Notes under the pieces: generated by a model | Told to the model about the DNA's origin: nothing | Seen by the model: the letters and a program-made list of their open reading frames with translations, nothing else | The model's database searches: none | Translations under genes and position numbers: made by a program | Assembly (NCBI GenBank): GCA_913776045.1 | Contig: CAJYOI010000041.1 | Span: forward strand, 124,001-188,000 | DNA length: 64,000 bases | Direction: 5' to 3' | From: an uncultured Sphingomonas sp. | GTDB lineage: Bacteria; Pseudomonadota; Alphaproteobacteria; Sphingomonadales; Sphingomonadaceae | Shown here: positions 36,893-45,820 of the stretch, in pieces | Layout: every line of letters begins with the position of its first letter | Numbering within the stretch: position 1 is the first letter of the stretch

Positions 36893-37246
36893 ATGTTCGA
36901 ACTCACCGGTCTCGACGGCAGCAAGCTGCTCGTCTCCGCAGGCAGCATTTTCCGCATCCGACCGGCGACGCCCACCGAGGGCGCAGACACCGTGAAGGTC
37001 GAATATGGCGGCGGCTACGTCTTCACCAAGGAGTCGGTCGACGATCTGTTCGACCGCCTTGCCGGACAGCTCCGCCTCGTGAAGCTGACGAGCCGCTCGG
37101 GCGTGCACGTCCATCTCAACGTCGGTTCGATCACGCGGGTGCGCAAGGCGCTCGCCATCAACGGCCCCGGCACAGAGATTTCCGTTGCCGGTCACTACCA
37201 GCACGTCATCGAAACCGTGGAAGAGGTGACAAGGCTCATCGCATGA
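36893..37246 (+). CDS. Hypothetical small protein
   Basis: A 117-residue product, likely all-beta with repeating Val/Gly strands (LVSAGSIFRIRPA, VHLNVGSITRVRKA). No family recognised. Its stop overlaps the next start (ATGA at 37243-37246), so it is coupled to the membrane protein. Confidence 0.58.
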   Translation: MFELTGLDGSKLLVSAGSIFRIRPATPTEGADTVKVEYGGGYVFTKESVDDLFDRLAGQLRLVKLTSRSGVHVHLNVGSITRVRKALAINGPGTEISVAGHYQHVIETVEEVTRLIA

Positions 37247-38076
37247 ACACGCCGCCGCCCGGTGACGAGTCGGCGCGACCGGCGGCGTCCCCCACGTCGG
37301 AGCCAAAGGCGCTGGCGGCGTCTTCTCGTCTGGCTGGGCCGAAGAGCATCAACGAAGTCGCCGACCTCATCAACAAGATCGTCTTCTCGCTCTGCACGAT
37401 CGCGATCGCGGCGGCCGGGTTCCTGCTCAACAAGTCGGTCGACGACGGCAACCGCCGGCGCGAACTCTACACCTTCCTCGCGGACACCCCGCTCCAGGCG
37501 GTGTCGCCGGACGAGATCAAGCGCGTCGGCTTCCTCAAGAAGGTGTGCAGCAGCTACCTCGGCCGGGTGGAGGACGTCGGCGCCGACGAACTATGCAAGG
37601 CCCTGCCCGCGCCCAGCGCCAAGACCGTCGCCGCCGTCGCGAAGAGCAGCGTGGCCGCCGCCGATGCCGCAGCGCAGACCGGCGATCCCGGCGCCTATCT
37701 CAAGACGCCGCAGGCCGCAGCCCAGAACGACGTCGTGGCCGCCACCGCGCCCGTCGTCGTCGTTCCCGACCAGCAGTGGTTCGTGGTCCTCGCGACCGTC
37801 CCGACCAGTCAGCCCTCCGCGGCCGCCAAGCTCCAGCAGAGCATCGCAAAGCTCGTTCCCCCCGATCTGACCGGGAACCGCACGGTGTCGGTGTATCGCA
37901 CGCGCATCAGCAACAGCTTCGCGGTGACTCTGGGCGGGGGCATGTCGAAGGCCGACGCGACCCAACTCGCCTCGAACATCCGCCGCGTGCCGCCTTTCGA
38001 CGACGCCTTCGCCCAGCCCGACCGCGACTGGTCGGCCTGCGACGCCAAATGCCTAGGTGTTGAAGTAGGACGATAG
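37243..38076 (+). CDS. Membrane-anchored SPOR-like protein
   Basis: A 277-residue product: short cytoplasmic N-terminus, one membrane helix (VFSLCTIAIAAAGFLL, ~47-62), an Ala-rich linker and a C-terminal domain (WFVVLATVPTS ... VSVYRTRISNSFAVTLGG) with the strand pattern of SPOR-type peptidoglycan-binding repeats. Likely a periplasm-facing protein; not in a known pathway. Converges on the PLD gene with a 24-base overlap. Confidence 0.55.
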   Translation: MNTPPPGDESARPAASPTSEPKALAASSRLAGPKSINEVADLINKIVFSLCTIAIAAAGFLLNKSVDDGNRRRELYTFLADTPLQAVSPDEIKRVGFLKKVCSSYLGRVEDVGADELCKALPAPSAKTVAAVAKSSVAAADAAAQTGDPGAYLKTPQAAAQNDVVAATAPVVVVPDQQWFVVLATVPTSQPSAAAKLQQSIAKLVPPDLTGNRTVSVYRTRISNSFAVTLGGGMSKADATQLASNIRRVPPFDDAFAQPDRDWSACDAKCLGVEVGR

Positions 38077-40041
38077 CCGGTGCGACGCCTTCGCCTGCCA
38101 GGCGTCGGTCGTGTCGAGGAACCCGTCCCACCGCGTGTCCGCAGCCGCCCTTCCCTTCTTCTTGCTCGCAAGCTCGGCCTCGACCGCCCGGAAGCGATAA
38201 TGGTCGTATACGTCGAGGCAATGGACGGCATAGGCCTGCGCCAAGGCCTGATGGCCCCGGACGATGACGAGATTCTCGTCGTTCGAATAGGAGGCCTTGT
38301 AGCCGAGGTTGTGGCTGCCGAACGCCACCACGCACTTCTCGGGATCGTGCGGATCAAGCACCAACACCTTGTCGTGGATGATGGCGCGGCCGAGCGTCAG
38401 AGTCTCGTCGGTGCGGAAGTCGCCGACGGCCCGACCGATCTCCCTGTCGGTCAGCGCAGTCGCTCTTACGACCGACACGCCACCCTGCTGGAAAACGTGC
38501 GGAGACCATGCGGGCAGCTTCCTGTCGCCTTCCTCCCGCGATGGCTCGTAGCCCCACATCGCCTGCGTGTCGGATATGGCACCCACGACATTCAGGCCCG
38601 TGTCCTTCAGACCTAGTGCGATCGCCTCGGACACCACCGAGTTCACGCCCCCACGGGACGGCATGAAAACCAGGAAGAAGATAGCGCGCTCGGTCTTCCT
38701 CAGCAGCGAGAAGAGCCGATCCATGTCCGGCGGCGGCGGCGCCGGCTTGGCGGTCTTCGACGGTGGCTGCTTCTTCCCGGGCATGTTCGGTGAGAACCAG
38801 ACCTCGACGGAGGCGTCATCCGAACTCACGCGGGCCGGCGTGCGGTTCGCAGCCTTCAGATCGTCCCCCTGATCCGCGCCGGTCGCCTTGGCCGAGAGCG
38901 GAACGGGATCGGTCAGCGCATCCTGCTTGAGGCGCGTCCAATACTGGAAGAAGGCGCCCGCGACGCCGTCGTCGTCGATGCGGATGCAGTTGTTGCTTTG
39001 TCCCGCAACCCCCGACCAGGTCCAGTTCGTCGAGCCGGTGAGCACCGAACGGGGCGTGCCGTCGTCGTCGGAATACACCACGAACTTGTTGTGCCCGATG
39101 TGGCCCGAGCCGTTGAAAAGGCGGTTCTGGAGGGAAAAGGTGCTGCCGGGGGCATCCGCAAGTTCGCGCAGCGCTGCGCGCGCGTGCGCGTTGCGCGTAT
39201 CGTAAATTGTCGGCCGCTTGCCCTTTTCATTCGGCTCGGCGTCCTCGTCGGTTCCGCTGCCGGCGTCCGACAGGATCAGATCGAGACGTGACGCATGGTC
39301 CTTCAGGATGTCGAGAAGCTCCTCATCCTCCAGTTCGTAGAGCGCGGCATGGAATCGTCCGCCGGGCTGGACGAAGAAATCATGGATGATCGGCAGCACG
39401 TCGCCGGCCAGATACTCTCTCAGCCAGTCCTTCGGCTTCCGGAGGTGCTTCTCCAGTTCACCTGGCGTGATCTCGCCGTCCTCGCTCAGCACGCGCGACA
39501 GGAACTGCGTCGACAGGATGCCGTTCGTGAAGCTACTGGTGAACGCTCCCCGCCTCGTGGTCACATCGACCTCGTTCGTCTTCACGGCCTCGGTTAGATA
39601 GCCGAGCGGTATCGGCTTCCCCTCGTAGCCGTGCTCGACGAGCCTTCCCGTTCCGCGCTCTCGGTGGCTTTCCGGCAAGACCTCGACCGGCTCCAGACCG
39701 TCACGCATCCGCCCGACCGCTCTGATGCGATAGCGCACCCGCTCGTTCTCGGGACGGCGCTCGGCCTTGTTCCTGCGCTTGCGCAGCGTCAGATCGCGCC
39801 AGTTGAATTTCTGGACCGGCCACACCGTCGTGTTCTGCGCCAACCAGTCCGGATTACGCTGCCCCTTGAACGCCACATACGACGCGAGCGGGCTCTCCTC
39901 GACGACCTCCCCGCCGTCCCCGATCCGCTCGCGGACGATATGGAAGCCAAGGCAGCCCGGAATGGCCGTGCCGTCGGTCTCCCAGGCAACATAGGCGACC
40001 TCATTGTTCGCGATGGCGATCGCGCGCGTGATTGACGGCAT
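38053..40041 (-). CDS. Phospholipase D-like protein (two HKD motifs)
   Basis: A 662-residue product with paired PLD active-site motifs: HNKFVVYSDD (His317, Lys319) followed by GSTNWT, and HDKVLVLDPHD (His556, Lys558) followed by GSHNLG. PLD-fold enzymes cleave phosphodiesters in lipids or nucleic acids; standalone large PLD proteins occur in defence loci. The start at 40041 has GGGAG nearby. A 36-base gap separates it from a truncated upstream gene end. Confidence 0.85.
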   Translation of the reverse strand: MPSITRAIAIANNEVAYVAWETDGTAIPGCLGFHIVRERIGDGGEVVEESPLASYVAFKGQRNPDWLAQNTTVWPVQKFNWRDLTLRKRRNKAERRPENERVRYRIRAVGRMRDGLEPVEVLPESHRERGTGRLVEHGYEGKPIPLGYLTEAVKTNEVDVTTRRGAFTSSFTNGILSTQFLSRVLSEDGEITPGELEKHLRKPKDWLREYLAGDVLPIIHDFFVQPGGRFHAALYELEDEELLDILKDHASRLDLILSDAGSGTDEDAEPNEKGKRPTIYDTRNAHARAALRELADAPGSTFSLQNRLFNGSGHIGHNKFVVYSDDDGTPRSVLTGSTNWTWSGVAGQSNNCIRIDDDGVAGAFFQYWTRLKQDALTDPVPLSAKATGADQGDDLKAANRTPARVSSDDASVEVWFSPNMPGKKQPPSKTAKPAPPPPDMDRLFSLLRKTERAIFFLVFMPSRGGVNSVVSEAIALGLKDTGLNVVGAISDTQAMWGYEPSREEGDRKLPAWSPHVFQQGGVSVVRATALTDREIGRAVGDFRTDETLTLGRAIIHDKVLVLDPHDPEKCVVAFGSHNLGYKASYSNDENLVIVRGHQALAQAYAVHCLDVYDHYRFRAVEAELASKKKGRAAADTRWDGFLDTTDAWQAKASHRLSSYFNT

Positions 40042-40076
40042 GACGACTCCCCCGAGCTTCGACGCATAGTCTTCGC

Positions 40077-40200
40077 TCACTGCATCCTGATGACAAGCGG
40101 GATCGCGACCGATCCCGACGAAGTCTGATCGAAGGTCAGCGAAGTTCCCGCCTTCGGCAGTCCGCTCTGGTGAAAGGAAAATGCGCGTCGCACCCGAATA
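40077..40200 (-). pseudogene. 3' remnant of a gene upstream of the PLD gene
   Basis: The last ~38 codons of a reading frame (AFSFHQSGLPKAGTSL... ending VIRMQ, stop at 40077) look protein-like but have no start codon with a ribosome site and merge upstream into non-coding-looking sequence. Possibly an operon partner of the PLD gene lost when the adjacent element inserted. Weak evidence. Confidence 0.3.
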
Positions 40201-40308
40201 GGACGCGCCGCAAAGCTGGCGCAGGCATCGACGGATGCCGCGCGCGGTCGACCTCGACCGCCCCCCAATTCCCAACAGTCCCAAGCAAATTCAATAACGA
40301 GGTGGAAA

Positions 40309-41262
40309 ATGAAAGAGCTCGACTTCACGGGCATCGACCCCCTGCGCGTGCCCGAGGCCCGCCGCCGGATCACAGCGCTCGAAGAGTATCTGGCGCTGCC
40401 GAGCCCCGGCACCGCCGACGCCAAGCGCATCTCGAAGACGATCGACCTGAGCCATCTGCAGTTCCAGCGCCTCGCCCGCGTGTGGCGAGACCACCGCGAC
40501 CCCCGTCTGATCGTGGTCGGCAAACGCGGACCGAACACCCGCAGCTATGGCATCGCACCCCGCGCGATCGAGATCTCGAACCAGGTCATCGAAGCCTCGC
40601 CGGCGGATGCGTCCGTCACCGAGATCGCGATCGAGATCGAGCGCCTCTGCGCGGTCGAGGAGGTCGCACCACCCTCGCGTCCGACGGTATGGAGCTATGT
40701 GCGCAAGGCCCGCGCCGCCGGCCGCGTGCCAGCCGCCGGACCCCGCCGCATCGTCATCGGCCGCATGTGGTTCCACATGCCGGTCAAGGACCAGCCGGCC
40801 GACGCGATGCCCGCGCTCCTCGCCGCCGTTCTGCTGCCGGAGGGCCACGTCATCGCGCACCGCGTCTCGGTCGATCCGCTCTCGCCGCCATCCGTCGACG
40901 GCCTGCTCGCCGAGCTGTCCGACCGCCGCTCCAAGGGCGCCGCGGCACTGCCGCTCGTCATGGATGTCGAGGACCGGCGGGCCGCCGAGGAGGCGCTGGA
41001 CGCTGCCGGCCTCTCCGCCGTCAGCGGCCAGCGCAGCTCGACGCAGACCGACCTCTCGCGCGCGTTCAACGGCCAGCTCGGGCCGCTGACCGTCATCCAT
41101 CGCCGCTCGAAGGCCCGCCCAGCGACCCGGAAGCCCGAGACGCGGCTCGAGCAGGCGCTGGACGCCACCGAAGCGGTGTCGGTGATCGAAGCCGCCGTCG
41201 CCTCGAACAACGCCGCGACGCTCATGTCGACGCCGGCGTTCGACATCGCCGGCACCGGGTGA
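40309..41262 (+). CDS. Transposase/integrase-like protein A, catalytic residues not conserved
   Basis: A 317-residue protein. Residues ~20-65 and 80-140 look like two helix-turn-helix regions (TWO-HTH layout of Mu/TnsB-type transposases). The C-terminal part (VIGRMWFHMPVKD ... LLAAVLLPEGHVIAHRVSVD ... LPLVMDVEDRRAAEEAL) follows the strand order of an RNase-H/rve fold but lacks a DD(35)E triad. It has the same organisation as the protein encoded at 45821, which faces it across a SIR2/ATPase/HNH cassette. GAGGTGG precedes the ATG. Role unknown; regulator or targeting factor is possible. Confidence 0.6.
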   Translation: MKELDFTGIDPLRVPEARRRITALEEYLALPSPGTADAKRISKTIDLSHLQFQRLARVWRDHRDPRLIVVGKRGPNTRSYGIAPRAIEISNQVIEASPADASVTEIAIEIERLCAVEEVAPPSRPTVWSYVRKARAAGRVPAAGPRRIVIGRMWFHMPVKDQPADAMPALLAAVLLPEGHVIAHRVSVDPLSPPSVDGLLAELSDRRSKGAAALPLVMDVEDRRAAEEALDAAGLSAVSGQRSSTQTDLSRAFNGQLGPLTVIHRRSKARPATRKPETRLEQALDATEAVSVIEAAVASNNAATLMSTPAFDIAGTG

Positions 41263-41318
41263 CGGGAATAGGGCGGCATCTTCTTGGAAAGCCGCTCTTC
41301 CCCACCGATAGAGGAGGG

Positions 41319-43061
41319 ATGATAGAACTCGACCCTCTCGATTCCCTCGCGCTCACCCTGCATCATGCGCCCGGCGTCCAGGCGCTCCTCCTGGGCAGCG
41401 GCATCTCGCGCGCCGCCGGCATCCCGACCGGCTGGGAGATCACGGTCGATCTGATCAAGCGCCTCGGCCGAGCGCGTGACGCTGGGGACCAGACGGACTG
41501 GCCGGCTTGGTATCAGGCGACGTTCGATCGGGCGCCGAGCTATTCGGAGATCCTCGACGCCGTCGCGGTGACGCCCGCAGAGCGCCGCGCCGTCATCCAG
41601 GGTTACATCGAGCCTGTCGAGGGCGAGGAAGGTCGCCGGCCGACCAAGGCGCACGAGGCGATCGCCAAGCTGGTCGCCGCCGGCGCGATCCGCGTCATCG
41701 TGACGACGAACTTTGACCGCCTGCTCGAGGCGGCGCTCCGCGATGTCGGCGTCGAGCCGGTCGTGATCGCCAGCGACGACGCTATTGTCGGCGCGACGCC
41801 CCTCGTCCATTCCCGGTGCACGATCATCAAGCTGCACGGCGACTATATGGACGCCCGCATCAAGAACACCGATGACGAGCTGGAGACATATTCCTCGGAA
41901 ATGAACGCCCTCCTCGACCGCGTGCTGGACGAGTTCGGGCTGGTGGTGTGCGGCTGGTCGGGCGACTGGGATACTGCCCTCAAGGCCGCGATCATGCGGA
42001 CGGCGAGCCGGCGCTACCCCTTCTACTGGATGAGCCGGGGCGACCCCACGGCGCTCGGCGCCGACATCATCGCGCACCGCCAGGGCCGGGTCGTCCGTGC
42101 CGCCGATGCGGACACCTTCTTCACGCGCACGCTATCGAAGTTCGACGCGATCCGGGCCGACAGCCCCCATCCCCAGTCTGTCGCCATGACCATCGCACAG
42201 GGCAAGCAGGTCTGCCGGGAGGACCGGACGGCGCCGGACTGGGCGGATCTGCTGGCAGTCGAGGTTGATAAGGTGCTGAGCTTCCTGTCTGGCTCCGACT
42301 ATCCGACAGAACGTCCGACCAACGAGTCAATCAACACTCTCGTCGCAACCTTGGTGGCGCGGTCCGAGGCCCTGCGTCGATTAGTGTTGATCGGAACGCG
42401 GTGGGGCGGCCCCGAGGCTTTCCGCGCCGTTCTCCGCGCGATCGCGGCCGTCGCGAACCCGGGCGGCAACACTTCCGGCTTCACATACCTGATCTCACTT
42501 CGCCTCCTTCCTGCCTCGCTCTGCTTTCACTGGGCGGCGGCGGGAGCAGTGATGCGCGGCGATGACGCGCGCCTCGCTGCGCTGATGCATCTTCCGATGC
42601 CTCGAATGAACGGGGAGCGGCATCTGGCGGTGTCGAAGCTCCCCTTGCTCGCACTGGAAACGGTCGAGTGGAAGGTGCTCGACGGTTTTGAGCGGGCTCG
42701 AACGCCGCACAGCAATTATTTCCACGCCATCTTCGCAACCGAGGCACGAGACGTGGCCATCGGTTCGCAAGAGGCCGATGAGGCCTGGGATACCGCCGAG
42801 TTCTGGGTCGCGATGGAATTCGCCGCGATCCGTCTTCCCGAATATCAGGCCAACAAGGGTTGGTTCTGGACACCGGTCGGCCGATTCATCTGGCGACGCG
42901 AGGGCATGTCGCATGTCGAACGGCTCGACTCAGTGCGGGCACTCAGGAGCGACGCGCCCGCGTTGAAGGCTGGTTTGCTTGGGGGAACCCCGGAGAAGGC
43001 AAAGGAGATCGCCGATGCTGTCACCGAATTCTTCGGAAAGGTCGGCTCAGGTTTCTTTTGA
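41319..43061 (+). CDS. SIR2-family NADase-like protein
   Basis: A 580-residue product with a SIR2 domain in the first ~270 residues: LLLGSGISRAAGIPTGW (NAD-binding, 24-39), VTTNFDRLLEAAL (128-140), IIKLHGDYMD (catalytic His173) and VVCGWSGDWD. The C-terminal ~300 residues are unassigned. SIR2 proteins of this kind deplete NAD in anti-phage defence. GAGGAGG sits unusually close to the ATG. First gene of a cassette with an ATPase and an HNH nuclease. Confidence 0.85.
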   Translation: MIELDPLDSLALTLHHAPGVQALLLGSGISRAAGIPTGWEITVDLIKRLGRARDAGDQTDWPAWYQATFDRAPSYSEILDAVAVTPAERRAVIQGYIEPVEGEEGRRPTKAHEAIAKLVAAGAIRVIVTTNFDRLLEAALRDVGVEPVVIASDDAIVGATPLVHSRCTIIKLHGDYMDARIKNTDDELETYSSEMNALLDRVLDEFGLVVCGWSGDWDTALKAAIMRTASRRYPFYWMSRGDPTALGADIIAHRQGRVVRAADADTFFTRTLSKFDAIRADSPHPQSVAMTIAQGKQVCREDRTAPDWADLLAVEVDKVLSFLSGSDYPTERPTNESINTLVATLVARSEALRRLVLIGTRWGGPEAFRAVLRAIAAVANPGGNTSGFTYLISLRLLPASLCFHWAAAGAVMRGDDARLAALMHLPMPRMNGERHLAVSKLPLLALETVEWKVLDGFERARTPHSNYFHAIFATEARDVAIGSQEADEAWDTAEFWVAMEFAAIRLPEYQANKGWFWTPVGRFIWRREGMSHVERLDSVRALRSDAPALKAGLLGGTPEKAKEIADAVTEFFGKVGSGFF

Positions 43062-43156
43062 CTTCGGCGTAGCGCCGCCTTGCAGAAGAGACCGGCCCGC
43101 CTAGAAACACGAACAGATCAAACCGCTCCATCGAATTTCATCAACAGGTCTTCAGA

Positions 43157-44875
43157 ATGCCCGAAGTCATCCCGGCCAACGTCCCGGTCGACATTTACAT
43201 CGCGAAGACACTCGCCAACGTGGCCGACCTCCCTGAACCGGTGGTCGCGGTGCTGCCAGTCAATGACAACTGGAACGATTACGGCAGAAATTTCTTTGCC
43301 CGCCTTCACATACGAGCGGAAGGGGTGGAGCCGTTCGAGATCCACATGCGCTTGATGTTCGACGGCGTGAATCGAAGCGAGTTTGAGTTCGCACGTCTTT
43401 TCAAGGAACACGGCGACGTATTCCCCATAGATTTGTTCGAAAAGCCGTTCGCATCGCTGCTTGTAGAGGTCGAGCACTATCAGCAGGTCATCAGCGCACT
43501 CGGATTCGACGTCGGTGTCAGTGCATTGCGCAGACTCCACGATGCGACCGTTGCCAGAACCGAGGGAGTGGATCAGGCACTGCTCGCGCTAGTCGATGGT
43601 GAGGAATTCCACTTCGGAGCGCTGCGAAACGGCGGGGCGTATGATTCATTGCGACGCGGAAGCCGCTTCTTCCGCCCGGACGACCCGGCCCCGGTCGAGG
43701 ACGCGGCCATCGACTTCGTTTTCTCGGCCCACGTGCTTAGCGCCGACAATCTCTACACCCTACCCTTCCGTTTCAACCGTGACGGCATCTTTCGTGACCG
43801 GGCGTCCGTCCTCATCGGTAGAAACGGGGTCGGGAAGACCCAACTGCTCAAGGCGATTGTCGATGGTCTTCACTCGGACCATGCAGCAGGCTTTCTCAGA
43901 CCGCACTTCCTGCCCGCCTTTCGACCCTCGCGGGTTCTCGTCTTCTCCTCCGTGCCCACAGATCCGTTTCCCCGCTGGATCGCACCGTGGCACGGCATCG
44001 ACTACGAATATTTCGCGGTGAACGCGTCTGGCGACGAAGGTGCAGACCCGCTGCTGGTCGCACTCGTCGCCTGCAAGAAATCGGAGGAGAGGAACGGGTT
44101 CGGCGAAAACCGGGACAAATCACGCTTGGATGTGGTCGAAGCCGCCCTCGACGCGATCGGTCTTTGGGACCGACTTCATCTTCCGCTCCGCCCTCGACGT
44201 CCGGACGACGAGCTTCCCCACGTCATCCAGCCGAGAGGTCAAAGCTATTTCCCCATCGGAAGACGCCTCAACGAGCAGAACACCATCCGGCTCATCCAGC
44301 AGATTGACTGGAACCGTCCGGCAATCGTCCTCGACGGGCAGATGGAGCCCCGCCGGTTGAGCAGCGGCGAATACGCGATGCTGCGCTTCGCGGCACAATC
44401 GGCGGCTGCGATCGAACAGGGCAGCCTGCTGCTCCTCGATGAACCCGAGACCCACCTGCATCCGAACTTCGTATCCGATCTGATGGAGATCCTGGACAAC
44501 TTGCTCCAATCGACGAAATCAATCGCGGTAATCGCCACGCACTCGGCATACGTGGTCCGTGAGACGCCACGCGACCGAGTGAACATCCTGACGCTGAAGG
44601 AACGCGAGATCCGGATCGATGCGCCGCGCATGCAGACATTCGGTGCAACGATCGACAGTATTTCACAGTTCGTGTTCGGCGATACGAACATCTCGCACCG
44701 CTACCAGAGGACGCTCTCCGATTGGGCCGAGGGCGCCGGCCGCGAACTCGGGATCGACGGCGTAATCGAAGAGTATGGCGCCGAGCTAAATTCGGAGAGC
44801 CTATCCTTCATCGCACGTCGGTTGGCTCAGCCTCCGGCCGCCCAGCCCGCCCCCGACGAGCCGGAGGCGTTCTGA
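43157..44875 (+). CDS. ABC/SMC-type ATPase (Septu PtuA-like)
   Basis: A 572-residue ATPase with Walker A GRNGVGKT (221-228), ABC signature LSSGE (401-405) and Walker B LLLLDEPETHLHP (424-436) followed by an H-loop (ATHSAYVVRE). It belongs to the AAA_15/AAA_21 type used as sensors in Septu, Gabija-like and retron systems. The HNH gene starts 4 bases after its stop. The pair matches the Septu arrangement (ATPase PtuA, HNH nuclease PtuB). Confidence 0.85.
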   Translation: MPEVIPANVPVDIYIAKTLANVADLPEPVVAVLPVNDNWNDYGRNFFARLHIRAEGVEPFEIHMRLMFDGVNRSEFEFARLFKEHGDVFPIDLFEKPFASLLVEVEHYQQVISALGFDVGVSALRRLHDATVARTEGVDQALLALVDGEEFHFGALRNGGAYDSLRRGSRFFRPDDPAPVEDAAIDFVFSAHVLSADNLYTLPFRFNRDGIFRDRASVLIGRNGVGKTQLLKAIVDGLHSDHAAGFLRPHFLPAFRPSRVLVFSSVPTDPFPRWIAPWHGIDYEYFAVNASGDEGADPLLVALVACKKSEERNGFGENRDKSRLDVVEAALDAIGLWDRLHLPLRPRRPDDELPHVIQPRGQSYFPIGRRLNEQNTIRLIQQIDWNRPAIVLDGQMEPRRLSSGEYAMLRFAAQSAAAIEQGSLLLLDEPETHLHPNFVSDLMEILDNLLQSTKSIAVIATHSAYVVRETPRDRVNILTLKEREIRIDAPRMQTFGATIDSISQFVFGDTNISHRYQRTLSDWAEGAGRELGIDGVIEEYGAELNSESLSFIARRLAQPPAAQPAPDEPEAF

Positions 44876-44878
44876 CCG

Positions 44879-45697
44879 ATGCAACACCTTCCCCTGCCGG
44901 CAACCGCCGCCGAGGACGAGGCCGTCGTGAAGAAACTCGCCAAGAAGGCCGAGTGGACCGCGCACGAGGCTGACTGGCTCACCGCATATCAGACGTATCG
45001 TGCGAACGGCGGTAGCCCTTTTGCCGTGGCCGCGCATGACTTCGGTCCCGGTGTCGGTCAGCGTCAATACGACCTATACGATACCCGAAAGCGGTCCGGC
45101 GACCTGAAGCGAATGCGCCAGAAGGCGGGGTTGAAATCGTGCCCAGTTTGCGGCTCGCCGGTGACAGGCGACCTCGACCACTATCTTCCCCGCGACCTGT
45201 ATCGCGAGTTCTCGATCATGCGGGCCAACCTCGTTCCAGCATGCCGGCACTGCAATTCGGGCGTGAAGGGAAAAACGGTCCACGGCGGGAATCGCCGCCG
45301 CTTCATCCATCCGTATTTCGACACCTGGGCCGCCGACGCTCTCTGGTATGTCGGGATCGTCCCGCCGTTCAAGGCAGCGACGTTCCAGCCACGCGTCCTA
45401 GCCGGACTGGCTGCGCCAAGGGACCAGATCGCCGCCTTCCACCTCGAGAACGTGCTCGGCACGCAGTTTCACCTGTCGATGGCGACCGAGTGGTCCACCC
45501 TGCCCGGCCAGATAAAGCTGCGCGACCCCGTCCTCAGCCTCCAGAGTGTCACGGATCAAATCGCCCTCGAACTTCGCGTCGCAATTATGTCGAAGGGCAT
45601 CAATAGCTGGCAAGCCGCACTGATGCGTGGGATCCAGACTGCTCCGGCAGCGATAGCGCATCTCCGTCAGGAGGCGGTTCTTGCGGTGCTGCCGTAG
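44879..45697 (+). CDS. HNH endonuclease (Septu PtuB-like)
   Basis: A 272-residue product with an HNH treble clef: CPVCG (88-92), DLDHYLPRD (98-106) and ACRHCNSGVKGK (121-132). PtuB-type proteins use the same Cx2C, DHxLP, CxxCN pattern. It follows the ATPase with 3 bases between, so it is its likely effector. The assignment to Septu is by analogy; the preceding SIR2 gene is not part of classical Septu. Confidence 0.8.
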   Translation: MQHLPLPATAAEDEAVVKKLAKKAEWTAHEADWLTAYQTYRANGGSPFAVAAHDFGPGVGQRQYDLYDTRKRSGDLKRMRQKAGLKSCPVCGSPVTGDLDHYLPRDLYREFSIMRANLVPACRHCNSGVKGKTVHGGNRRRFIHPYFDTWAADALWYVGIVPPFKAATFQPRVLAGLAAPRDQIAAFHLENVLGTQFHLSMATEWSTLPGQIKLRDPVLSLQSVTDQIALELRVAIMSKGINSWQAALMRGIQTAPAAIAHLRQEAVLAVLP

Positions 45698-45711
45698 TAG
45701 ACGCGAGAGTG

Positions 45712-45774
45712 CGATCGATATCCACAACGCCGCCGTTCGTATCGACACGCCAACGTTCGACATCGCGCGGTGGC
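45712..45774 (+). pseudogene. Remnant of a protein-A-like 3' end
   Basis: In one frame this reads HNAAVRIDTPTFDIA, compared with NNAATLMSTPAFDIA at the end of the protein A gene (41207-41256): nine of fourteen residues are identical after the first, and 13 bases of DNA are identical. It lies directly after the HNH gene and before the convergent protein-B gene, as if the cassette had entered downstream of an A-like gene and left an old end behind. Diverged, so not a recent duplication. Confidence 0.5.
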
Positions 45775-45820
45775 AACCTTGCGACGGCCCGCTACAGGCG
45801 CCTCCGCGGGTGCCACCGGA

